A DNA stretch of 64,000 bases. Source: Allium sativum. Its lineage: Eukaryota > Streptophyta > Magnoliopsida > Asparagales > Amaryllidaceae. The DNA lies in contig CM060909.1 of NCBI GenBank assembly GCA_030737875.1, positions 33,903,159 to 33,967,158 on the forward strand. Reading direction: 5' to 3'. This document shows, piece by piece, positions 25,660-36,432 of this stretch. The notes below the pieces were generated by a model. It made no database searches. It worked only from the letters and a program-made list of their open reading frames with translations, and had not been told where the DNA came from. Position numbers and translations under genes: made by a program. The first letter of the stretch is position 1; each line of letters opens with the position of its first letter.

Positions 25660-26310
25660 GAGTTGAAGAACTGAAGTCTTTTAAAACACAGTTCACGGTA
25701 AACCCAAAATCCAATTCCATTAATTATGGAATCTTCACAGAAAACATATCAATATATATAATCGATATAAACTTCCATATCCAACAGATAATATAAATGG
25801 AATAACGACAAAGCCTCTTAAATTCCATATATAGTAACAGTCTTCCTCCACCGAAGTTCACTTTGATTATTACTAAATCGAATTCCATTCCATTCCAATT
25901 TATTTTGTTAAATTGGAAAACTTTACTTTGGAAAATTCCATTAAATCTTAATAAAAGGATTTATATATTCCAAATCACATTTCCCTGTAAATCGGGTTAA
26001 AGAACGAATGTCGTTAAAAACACAGTTCACGATAAACCCGATTCACATTCCATTTTATTCCAATTACCAAATGTAACTGGAAACTCTAATAATCTTAATT
26101 AAAAGATTTATTCTTTTCAAATAGGGTTTAAGAACAGTGTTACTAAAGATACCATTCACGACAAACCCAAAATCCAATTCTTTTATTCAATTCCATTTAA
26201 ATTTTAATTAATTGGAAATTTTCACTAAATCTTAATAAAAAGATTTATTCTTTCCTCAACTGGGTTTAAGAACAGTGTTATTTAAGACACCGTTCATGAT
26301 AAACCCAAAA
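25660..26310. repeat. Four hairpin motifs in LARD 5' LTR
   Basis: Inverted repeats at about 25660-25707, 25992-26040, 26124-26168 and 26265-26309 have the form GGGTT(A/T)AAGAAC...GTTCA(C/T)GATAAACCC, as in the other copies. Confidence 0.7.
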
Positions 26311-27049
26311 TCCCATTTGATATTAAATACAAGGCTTTGAATAGAAAATATATCAGCTTATATTCAATATCAAATTCTGAAACCAACAAATAGCGTATTC
26401 TAAATAACGATACAAATATACCTTTCAAATTTCCATAAAAATATCTATATAATCACGAAATCCAACATCGAAATATTCTGAAGATGATTTCCATTCAAAT
26501 CCACTCCAATTCGTATATTGGACATTCTGGCTATATTAAAACCTATTCCCAATCCAATTTATTTATTTAAAAATTATCGGATTTCAAATCTAATTAATAA
26601 CTAGTTCATTTTGATAAAAATATATTTTTATCTTTTCAAATATGGAATTTTTCATCCTAATTCTTTCCAAATCATTTATTATGATTTTACACAAATTAAT
26701 AATATTTTTAATAATTTTATCAAGGCCCGTACAGTCGATTTCCATAAACGGTCATCGAACTGCACTTACAACGACTTTTCCAAATTTGATTTGGACATAA
26801 TTCCAAATCCAACTGTTAGATTTCAAATCTCTTATATTCTTTGGAAATCTCTTTTCGATACGAACCCAATGGTGCCGGTTATAGGAGAATCCCACAGTCG
26901 GATCTCCTATACTGTCAATTCGAAGTCAATGGTCGAAATTCGCGAACGGTCGCGGAGCGGCGTGTTCTATTCAGGCCATTATATTATACATATATATGTA
27001 TGTATGTATATAATATTTCGTCGATTTCCATTTAAAACGTATTTTATAA

Positions 27050-27330
27050 ATCGTTTATAAATTCGTTTTAAAACGATTTCAATTTCAAGTCGAATTTGAA
27101 TATTCCTTAATAATTTCGTTTTAAATTCATTTTAAAACGATTTCAATCCCATTTCAAATCAAATTTGAATATTCCTTAATAAATTCGTTTTAAATTCATT
27201 TTAAAACGATTTCATTTTCATTTCAAATTTCAAATCAATTTTGAATATTCCTTAATAAATTCGTTTTAAATTCATTTTAAAACGATTTCAATTGCATTTC
27301 AAACTTCAAATCAAATTTGAATATTCCCTA
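27050..27330. repeat. About 75-80-bp tandem repeat in LARD 5' LTR
   Basis: Three to four units are built from TTCGTTTTAAATTCATTTTA, AAACGATTTCA and TTTGAATATTCCTTAATAA. It occupies the same place as the 27-bp minisatellite of LTR C. Confidence 0.75.
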
Positions 27331-27744
27331 TCATTATTTGATTATACACTGAACGTTATTTAAAAATATTTGTTAATTCTGAATTGGAATCAGACTCAAT
27401 CAATTACCATATAATTCCAATTATATGGATTTCAACTCACATGTATACAACAATAATGATAAACAATCATTAAAAATCCATATAACATCCAAAGTGCATT
27501 TTATAGCTGTATAAGCATTAAAACAAATAAATAACGCTAATACAGTCTGTCAACCCATCGATTGACATACCACTAATTATTGGGATCAGTGTATGTATAA
27601 TATTATCCCATTACCCATGCGGGGTTTTCAAATAACAAATACAGATTATTATTTGTGTAGTTGGGCGATGTGTAAAATATTATCGTCCTAATCAATGTCA
27701 ATTAAATGGGTGTACAGAATCAAATCGTCTGATTTGTAAATGAA

Positions 27745-27900
27745 TATTTATTTCAACACATGAATATTTAATTCAGTTCATATATACAATAAAAATGATA
27801 TTTTTATTGTTCAAATATTTTATTCAATACATGAATATTTTATTCAATTCATATATACAATAAAAATAATATTTTTATTGTTCAAATGTTTTAATCAGCA
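27745..27900. repeat. 72-bp tandem repeat, about 2 copies
   Basis: This is the short version of the array at 6885-7255 in the partner LTR. Confidence 0.75.
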
Positions 27901-28034
27901 CATGAATATTTTATTCAGTTCATACAATCAATAAACACAATACAGTCCATTCAATCCAAATAAACAACCATGGTTTGTACAATCAATGGTGTCGGGTGCT
28001 GCTAAGCACCGTCTGCATTCTAGTATATATTTAA

Positions 28035-28845
28035 CTGGAAAATAAATAGAGTGAGAAGGAGTTCTCACCTTTGGTTTCCACTCCTCCATTCTTTATTGGA
28101 CGGTTTGGATTCGGTTTTTCTTCCAGTCGGTTCCATCGCAATCTGCGTCACGCGGTTTATATTAAAAATCATATTTTTAATACAATGCTATATATAATTA
28201 GAAATCACATTTTTAAACTGTTCTATATATTTTTAAAAATCATATTTTTAAAATAAAGTCATTTATAATAAAAATCATAGTTATAAAACAAAGTCATATT
28301 TTTAATTCAAAGTTCTATATATAAAAATCATATTTTTATTTCAATGTTATCTTTATAAAAATCACATTTTTATTCAAGCCATTTCTTTATTAAAAATTTA
28401 CATTTTTATAACAATGTTATTATATTGAAAATTCACATTTTTAAACATTGCTTTATATTTATATATACCATATTTTTATACTGCATTATTTCCTTTAAAA
28501 ACCATGTTAATTTTATTTCCAAAAACAATTCTAATTTTATTTAAAAACAATGCAAAATTTATTTTCAAAAATAATTCTAATTTTATTTAAAAACAATGCA
28601 AATTTTATTTACAAAAGCAATTCTAATTTTATTTAAAAACAATGCAAATTTTATTTTCAAAAACAATTCTAATTTTATTTAAAAACAATGCAAATTTTAT
28701 TTTCAAAAACAATTCCAATTTTATTTAAAAACATTGCAAATTTTATTTTCAAAAACAACACTATTTAAAATTAACATTTTTAACTTAAATCTATTTGTAT
28801 TTATATTAAAATTTTCATTAATTAGTTACACAAAGAAAAGCTCAC
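28035..28845 (-). other. Predicted intron inside LARD 5' LTR
   Basis: On the minus strand the donor AACATA/GTGAGC is at 28845 and the acceptor TTTATTTTCCAG ends at 28035, length 811 nt. Just beyond the acceptor lies the conserved ATGCAGACGGTGCTTAGCAG block, whose GGTGCTTAGCAGCACC is a hairpin. Inference only. Confidence 0.42.
28505..28755. repeat. 46-bp AT-rich tandem repeat in LARD 5' LTR
   Basis: About five units are the same as those at 7845-8080. Confidence 0.75.
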
Positions 28846-28859
28846 TATGTTTAATTCAT

Positions 28860-29275
28860 CTTCTTCCTCGTTTACACCCTACAGACCCGTCCAAACCCAT
28901 CACCGGAATCTAGGGTTCACAAGCGAACGCCTCACAGTTTGTCGGAGTTAAGTCCATCACCACCACTTTTGAAGAGCACCGCGCCGCCCATCCACACCAT
29001 GAATAACGCCCAACTCGAGTTCCCCCTTCGCCGGCAAATTGGGATCAAAAACCGCCACTTCCAGGCCATATTCCTCTCAACATAGAACACGAAAACCAAT
29101 CAGGGTGGTGCGGATTTGAACATCATGGGAGCCGCTTCAATTTTCGTTTTCGATTCCAGTTTTAATTCATATTGGATCGGAAGATTTTATCGCTTGAATT
29201 TCCAAGCTTTTTGGTCGTTGGTTTTTCAATTGTGGCGGCGGCTTCTGGCAAATAGATTAGGGTTTCTATTTTCTA
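28860..29275 (-). other. Leader-like GC-richer segment in LARD 5' LTR
   Basis: On the minus strand it starts near GAAACCCTAATC, typical of plant leaders, passes AGCCGCCGCC and ends at the predicted donor. It is also present in the 3' LTR (8205-8640) but is replaced by unrelated GC-rich sequence in copies 1, B and C. It may be a captured host gene leader. Confidence 0.45.
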
Positions 29276-30194
29276 TATATATATATATATATGTATGTAT
29301 ATATATATATATATTAATTCATTTTAAAAGTCAAAACCGTCACGAACTCCAAATCAAGCCCAACGACTATCGCCCATAGCTAAATACCCCCATTTCGGAC
29401 ACAATGGAATATGTTTAGTAAACCAATTCGATCGTTTCGAACAATTTTTATCAAAATTAAAATATAAATCAGTATATATTCAATTTGAATGCGCATTTTA
29501 ATTTACCGGGGCCACATACTGACTCCGAAAATTCCAGAAAAATAAATCCAGTTATATTTTGATGATACGGTCCTAACAAAACTAATTTCGTCGAATTTGG
29601 AGACCGTTTGAAAAATGACCATTTTCCAGTCGATTAAATTCAAACTGAAATTACCAAACACGTTTAAATTTGCCACGCTCACGTATTAATTCCAAAAATT
29701 ACGAAAATTGGAATCTAGCAATAATTTGACATTTCGGATCCGAAAAAAGTGGTTTCATCGAAAACGGAGGTCGTTTGCAAAATCGCTATTTTTAAGGGCT
29801 ATATATTATATAAAATTCCATAGAGACTATTTTGAATTTTCAACTGGACATAACTTTTTATTCCCGTTATGAAATCTGGATTTTTCACATTCGTTGGAAA
29901 GATAATTTCAAATAAATTCAAATATTTTTGGTTTTACCAAAATCCGGTTTATTTTGAATCTTGTACATTCATTTAAAATTTGAAATCGAATTTTCAAACT
30001 ACCGCGCCATTTCAGGCTCGTTATATAATTAAAATAAATTTATTCATTCTAACTTCGATTTAAATAAATTTATACATTCTAATTCTATTCAAAATAAATT
30101 TCTAGTTGTTATTATTTAAAATAAATCATTTTAAACATTCAAAATTCATTAAAATTGCTAAAATAAATTTTTTCTGATTCTCCGGGTTGTTACA

Positions 30195-31475
30195 CGTAAG
30201 CCGAAGACATATTTACAAATTGTGTTCTATTTCAAACTCCGATCGCATCAAGCAAAATCACGTAAATACCCGTGAGTGAATACTTGATACTATGTCGACA
30301 ACGATCCGTTTACTTTTGACTTAAGTGGGAGTCGACGTCTAATGTTTAATTTCTTAAGTCGACAGGAATTAGATGTTCACTGAAGTTGCCACCGAATCAG
30401 AATTCTCAACGTGCTCAGCAAAATGGTCGTGACCAAGCGCTTGACACGTCCTGGAGATCTTTCCAGCTTCCAAAGATGCTAACCTCAAATCAAAGCACAT
30501 TATGTCAATACAACACATACTTTTGGGAGTAAGCATTAACTGACCTTTTGGTCTGGTTCCAAAAAATATACCAAGCCCACTCGACTCGGCCCATTGCGTG
30601 GTACAAAAGCATGAAGTGTCGCCAAAATACTCAGGATCCAGGCCCAGAAGGAGTCATGTGAGCATAGGCCTCACAACCCCTCAAAAACAAAAATTCACAT
30701 CCCACACAATTTCACATCCCCTAGCCTTCGCATCACCTGGCCTTTGCATCCCCCCAGTATGGAATCTTGCATCCCGTGTACATCGAGCCTTGATTTTGTA
30801 TCCCTTGGGATACGTTTCTCGTATGCCTCAGGATATAAGATTTCGTATCCCATGGATACGAAACCCGCATCCCACCGGATGCGGGATTTCGTATCTTATA
30901 GATACGAAACCCGCATCCCATCGAATGCGAGATTTCATATCCTCGAATACGAAGTTTTTGTATCCCTAAGGGAGATGCGAAATTGTCATATATTACTATT
31001 GTGTGATGCGAAATCTCCACAGCAGCTGCTCCGGTATGCGAAATTCGACCTGTTGCACCTACTTCTACCTAATCCACTACCTATAAATTCCTTTTACATC
31101 ATACTTCAAAAGGGTTGTTATTTACTTGATTTGACACCTTGAAAGGACCATTGGACACCATTAATTGCTTCTTGAGCTTTGAAGAAGAAGAAGAACTAAC
31201 TTTTTCTAAAGACCTCCTACGTACAAATAGTGACTCCCTAATACTTAATCAAATATTGTAAACCATTGTAATGATGATGTCCATCACTGTAATCCTTCAA
31301 TTGTCAATAAAATCAGCAAAGGCTTCAAAGTGGACATAGGTTCAATATGAACTGAACTACTATAAATTCTTGTGTTCTTGCTTTCTGCACTTATTTTTTG
31401 TACGTGAAACTTTATTCTCGAGAATCGTTCAGTGTGACGCCAATTTTCCGCGTCAACAGGATATTTAAATACCCA
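30195..31475 (+). mobile_element. Relict LTR-like sequence
   Basis: The segment has LTR-like features near its right side: CTATAAATTCTTGTGTTC (31370), a TTGTCAATAAAATC poly(A)-like site (31297) and a right end like TTTTCCGCGTCAACA, as in Tat-type Ty3/gypsy LTRs. No primer site follows and the left end is not visible; it may lie beyond the LARD insertion. No coding motif is seen. Identification is tentative. Confidence 0.35.
30841..30954. repeat. 46-bp tandem repeat built of two palindromes
   Basis: Units at 30841-30886 and 30887-30932 and a partial third each contain TTTCGTATCC-CAT-GGATACGAAA (10-bp arms) and CCCGCATCC-CACC-GGATGCGGG (9-bp arms) or a variant. Both halves can form hairpins. 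Confidence 0.8.
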
Positions 31476-32778
31476 GTCCAAAAAAAGCCCATCGACATGC
31501 GTACTTATAACATAAATAGTATTAAGAAAACAATTTTGTTCACTTATTTTGTGTACTTTTCATATAAACTTCTAAGATACTAGTATATGCATTTGTTGTG
31601 CACTAAAGTTGATTTAGGCAAGAAGGTTGATTGTAGACTTAGAACGGGTTAGAGTAGCATCATCAGACGATAATGAGCTAATCATATCACCATATATGCC
31701 AAATCACACCTTAAGCAATATAAGGGTTTTATAGAGTATCAATTTTTACCGTCAACTATCGTAGCGATCTTAGTGATTTCACTTATGATGTTATAATTGA
31801 CCAACATATGTTTGAAAGTTTAGTGTGCAACAATTGTGATTTTTTTCCCCATAAAAGTAATATTACGCATGTATCATTTTCTGATTGACATCATTTTTCG
31901 ATTGACTCTTTAATTTTATTACCTAATTCGATACGAGTTCGTAAAACAATTTTCCAACATGATTAGGGATATAAGAAAAGAAAAAAAAAATTTAGAATCC
32001 CTCTAAACGTCTCAATTTCATGGATTGAGAAGTATCATTTAATTTACACCACTTTGATTTTACTATTTTTATAACTAACAGAGACACGAGAAGAAAAACT
32101 TGCAAGTGTTACGACAATCACAGTCATCCAAAATCAGTTAAAACTAGTAGAAATAAGAAACTCCAAAGCAAAGTCCTAAGGTCCTTGATGCTAAAAGTTG
32201 AATCAAGTTGTCTTAATTTATTTTAATGAAAATTAAGCTACTTGCATTTTCTATTCGACACTCTTAAATGATCCCTTGTTATTGGATTTTCTTATCACTC
32301 ATGATAATCTTAGTTTTCTATGGACCACTTTTTTCTTTCTCTCTCTTTCTCCTTTTTATTTTTTATTAACGAATTCGTTTAAATATATGTAAAATAAGTA
32401 TTTAGAGTTGATTATAATAATAATGAATCAGCTTAACAATTTTATTTTTGAGAAGTATCTATTCTCACTACAACATTTGCCTTTCACACTCCATTCAAAG
32501 TAAAGCTTTGTAACTTGACTACATTGCCCAAGCTATCTTAAGTGAAGCGAGAATGTGAAATAAGACCACTTCATGTTAACCATACTACAACAAGATATGA
32601 TTATTGATAGGTTCATTTGATAATCACATTTAGGTCCGAGTCCGCATCTACTGATATCCATGCTTGGGCTATACATATTGGGACAGTTCGACTAAAGTCT
32701 ATATTAAGTTTCGAGATAATCTAAACAACCTTATCAAAAAATGTATGTAAATTAGGCACCCCTAGAATTAAGTTAACT
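31476..32778. other. AT-rich intergenic stretch
   Basis: I see no conserved coding sequence, RNA gene or recognisable element here; there is a CT-rich run near 32330. Confidence 0.5.
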
Positions 32779-33041
32779 AATAACTGTATAAATTTATGCA
32801 ATTATTTAGTGAATAACTGCAGACATTTATGCAAGTATATCAAAAAACTATGAAAATTTCCGTAGTTATTCAACGGAAATTTGCATAAATTTTCGCAATT
32901 ATTCATCGAAAAAATCGTAGAAATATCCACAGTTATTTATATAAAAATTACGGAAAATTATGCAATTTTTTGCCATAACTACATAAATTTCTGCAATTAT
33001 TCACTGAATAATTGCATAATTTTATGCAATTTTCAGTAATC
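32779..33041. mobile_element. Foldback MITE-like inverted repeat
   Basis: The left arm (AATAACTGTATAAATTTATG, then CAATTATTTAGTGAATAACT) and the right arm are approximate reverse complements across about 260 bp. AATTATTCA-type repeats fill the centre. Target duplication and family are not clear. Confidence 0.5.
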
Positions 33042-33306
33042 ACGTTCTATATACCTAATTTACAATCTTTTTTTTGGAAAGGAGATTTTGTGTATTAATT
33101 TTGATTTTAAAGATCTGAGACCAATATTTACTTTTTTTTATTTTGAAACTTAAAATGAATCTTAACCAAACTGTCCCTAATTTTATAGTTAATCAAGTTA
33201 TCATTTATGGTCGTTGTAGTTTGAGATGGACCGAGGATTAAAAGAAGTTAGTGGGTTGTAAAGTTGTGGGATGCAAGGCAACGAGCGGGGTGTGAACAGA
33301 TGCAGC

Positions 33307-33680
33307 TAGGGGTGTAAATCGGTCAGACCGGACCGAACGAAGGTGTGTTTAGTTTCTATCATAAATAAAATCGGACCAAATGAATTTTTTTCTAGTTAGA
33401 TTTTGTTGTCCTAACTCATATTCTAAATGAAATCGGTTGGACGCAAACATGTATTTTTCGAACACGGACACAAATGGATCTTGTTAGATATGACTATTTA
33501 TATCAAATTTTATATTTTTTACTATATTTTCTTTCAACTATATACCTAATTACGTGGAATTCGAACGAATTTAAACGAACACAGATCGAACATGTTTTTT
33601 TCTCGTATAAAATTTGTTATTCTATCTTTTATTCCAAATTAAAATCGGACGTACTCGAACCACATATTTAGGTCACCAAC
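33307..33680. mobile_element. hAT-like fragment, left end only
   Basis: It starts TAGGGGTGTAAATCGGTCAG and continues with CGGACCGAACG-type sequence like other hAT MITEs. No matching right end or 8-bp duplication was found, so it is probably truncated. The right limit is approximate. Confidence 0.4.
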
Positions 33681-33775
33681 ATCAATTACATTTGTACAAA
33701 ATTTACACAGCTTGTTTTTGGACGGAGGAAAATACCATGCCTTTTCTATTCTGCTGGGTAAACCAAATTTGCCAC

Positions 33776-34257
33776 TAGGGGTGAGCATTTGATTGGTTTA
33801 GTTTATCCGATGATAAAAACTGCAAACCAAACCAAAACCGATAAAATTGAAAACCAAACCAAACCAACCAAATTAAGATTGGTTGGTTCGGTTGGTTATC
33901 TGATTTAACTGAACTAAAAATATTTTAGACTTTATGTTCATAATATTAAGTATGATTTGAAATAAATTATAAATATATGATTAAAATATTGTTATTTATG
34001 ATTCTTATGCTTCCCAAAAATAATTTTAGTACATATGTGATGATTAAAATTAACTTAGATAACTAAAATAAGCTAAAATATTTACAATAATTTCGATAAA
34101 TTTGAAAATATAATAAAAATTCGGTTAATTTGATTAAATTGATAACCAAACTAAATATTTTTTCGGACCGATTACAAACCGATCTAATTTCAAAACCGAA
34201 CTAAACCGACCAAAATGAATTAGTTTGGTTGGTTTATTTGGTTTAAACTCACAGCTG
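33776..34257. mobile_element. hAT MITE next to TRAPPC2 leader
   Basis: A 482-bp non-coding element with ends TAGGGGTGAGC and (reverse complement of the right end) CAGCTGTGAGT. The 8-bp target duplication TTTGCCAC is perfect (33768-33775 and 34258-34265). The inside is rich in AACCAAACC. It lies immediately before the presumed 5'-UTR exon, so it may carry or disturb promoter sequence. Confidence 0.87.
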
Positions 34258-34265
34258 TTTGCCAC

Positions 34266-34470
34266 CTACCGACCAAACAATCTTCCTTTCTTTTTCTTTC
34301 CTGTTACCTGCCGCAAAGTCGATCTCCATAGCCCTTGCCGTCTCCTCCGCCCTGTCTTCTTCTCCACCAATTTTCTTTATGCAATCGTTATCGTGCCGTT
34401 GAAATATTCATTGTCAGCTAACTCGTCATCGTCAAATTTTCCTAAATAAGTAGCCGCCTGATCAATCAAG
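34266..34470 (+). other. TRAPPC2: Probable 5'-UTR exon of TRAPPC2
   Basis: A pyrimidine-rich, less AT-rich block (TTCCTTTCTTTTTCTTTCC, GCCGTCTCCTCCGCCC) typical of plant leaders ends in ATCAATCAAG followed by GTATAT, a possible donor. The first coding exon, 4.3 kb downstream, has an acceptor-like ACAG shortly before its ATG. The link is inferred; the transcription start is not known. Confidence 0.45.
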
Positions 34471-35759
34471 GTATATTTCGATTAGTAGCTTTTGAAATCG
34501 GAGCTTGCTTTCTGGGCATGTTTAGTGTTGATGTGCTTAGTAAAGTAATCTACTAATGCGTTTTGATTTGGTAGAATATATATAATGCTAGTAAGTTGTA
34601 ACCTATTGTATGTCAACTAGAGTTTGAAATGCTACAAAGTATGTCGGATTATCATATACATGATGGTTATCTCCCTTTGACAGCTCTAAGTATTAATGAC
34701 TGCTGTTTTATCAGCTTGTGTACTTGCATCAGTTTAACTACATAGGTACAGAACTATAAGGTACTGTTTTCAGAAACTAATATGTGCAACACAAATCAAA
34801 GTTCGGTTTAGTAATATTAGAAATATCCTTTTGCCATATATTTTTATTTTTATTTGTTCTTTAGCATCTTAGTTATGCAATATTTGATTGGCCTTCTGTT
34901 CATATTTGTTACATTGGATTTGAAAAAGGAAATTTTGCTTCTTGTTTTGGTGACAAATTTAAGCTGTTTTGGAAACTTACTACAGATGTAGACATGTTTT
35001 TGACATGGTGCTGAGCCAGCTCTCTCTTATGACGCATTTTGAAAATGTGTGAACGTTTTTCTTTTAAGTTTCCTTCATGCTGCATTTTCAAATTATATCT
35101 AAAAGAATTGTTGAATTTTTTCTCTCGTGCCTCCTTTGGAAAATAGGCCATGAAGAAAACTTTTGAAAAAATGATCTTAGTGGCGCATTTTCAGAATGTG
35201 CCATGAAAGAAAGTTGACTATGTCTCAAAAACATGTAAATATTTATAGTAAGTTTCTAAAGTGGTCTAAACATGTTATTAAGTGTGAAAAGTGAGCTAAA
35301 TTTATAAAAGTATCTTTGAAAAATAGATTCATTGGCCTGGACAATTGTTTGGTCTTTGTACACTACTATCACAGTTTGTAGTTAAAGATTATGTTTAGAC
35401 CATCTTCAACTAACAATTTGAAGTGAAATGTTATCTCCAATATTAATGTGTAATAGATTGTTGATATGATGTGACAAACAAAATTGAATATATTGTCAGT
35501 TGCAGTGTCTAGCTGTAGGCATTGTATTTCGCAATGTAAACCAATCATAATTAATTAAATTTAACTAATTGAAATAAATATATTATTTTTCATAATTTGA
35601 TTGGCTACATGTGTCAAATTATTGTTTAAATAAAATTTGCATGGGAGTGTTCTTTCTTCTTTTTAAAGTGTTGTCTACTAACATTGGTTTAACATTGTGG
35701 ACACATAGATTAAATTAGACAATATATGTCCTATACATTGGAGATGCTCTTAGTACGAC

Positions 35760-35943
35760 CAAGCTTTCAAATCTCGGGTTTTAAACGAAATCTCAGACTG
35801 ACATTTCGGTCTAGATATCAGATTGATTTCTTAAGATCTCGGGTGAGAAGAGTGTTTAACAATTAAAAATCATGTTTGAAATCTCATCTTGCCCAAATGT
35901 AAAAATTGGATCTCGGATGAGTTGAAGTGGATTTAAGACTCTG
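35760..35943. mobile_element. Short hAT MITE, 184 bp
   Basis: The ends are CAAGCTTTCAAATC and (reverse complement) CAGAGTCTTAAATC. The target duplication AGTACGAC (35752-35759) / AGTACAAC (35944-35951) differs at one CpG-type position. Internal ATCTCGG motifs are shared with the element at 41338-42149. Confidence 0.75.
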
Positions 35944-36366
35944 AGTACAACTGAGTAATCTCACATCGAATTCACATAGCCTTTCTATAAAATAGCAGTA
36001 GTAATTATAATAATAGTTAAATCAGTGCGTTGATCTTTACTTTAGCTAATTACCTTCAGTGCATGTATATGTTCCTTTAGCCCTTGGCTATATTACTAGT
36101 ACCTAGCTGTAAACTCCTACCCCTCCCACCCCCCTGGGGACGTAGCCACACAAACACATGTATATAAGTGTGTGATCTCTTAACAGTTTATATGATTATA
36201 TAAGCACTGGTCATCTGTTTAATATGTGATATTAGGGACACAGCCACACAAGCGCACATGTATATCTGTGTGTGCGCATGTGTGTGATCCCATAACAGTT
36301 TTGTATAAGCATTGGCCATCTGTGTAATATATAATATTTGGTGTTCTGCTCTTCGATGCCTAATAT

Positions 36367-36395
36367 GGGAGGGAGGGAGGGGGGGGGGGGGGGGG

Positions 36396-36431
<36 letters not shown>
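36367..36431. repeat. Polypurine tract (GGGA)n-G18-(GA)n
   Basis: An unbroken G/A run of about 65 bp includes 18 consecutive G (36379-36396). It may form G-quadruplex or triplex structures. Confidence 0.9.

Positions 36432-36432
<1 letters not shown>

Larger units (their letters stand above)
23441..30194 (-). mobile_element. LARD 5' LTR, complete, 6754 bp
   Basis: In plus coordinates it runs from TGTGATGACCCG to CCGGGTTGTTACA. The next five bases, CGTAA, should be the right half of the target duplication; the left half lies outside the window. On the minus strand an AATAAA (23533-23538) near the LTR end is a likely poly(A) signal. A TA tract (about 29275-29313) followed by AAACCCTAATC, AGCCGCCGCC and a GC-rich island suggests a promoter and leader. 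Hairpin motifs lie at about 25660, 25992, 26124 and 26265. No proteins are encoded. It is several times longer than its internal region. Confidence 0.87.

Noticed and set aside
30598..31142. Overlapping frames of 123 and 132 codons
   Set aside because: They run across palindromic tandem repeats in all frames and show no domain.
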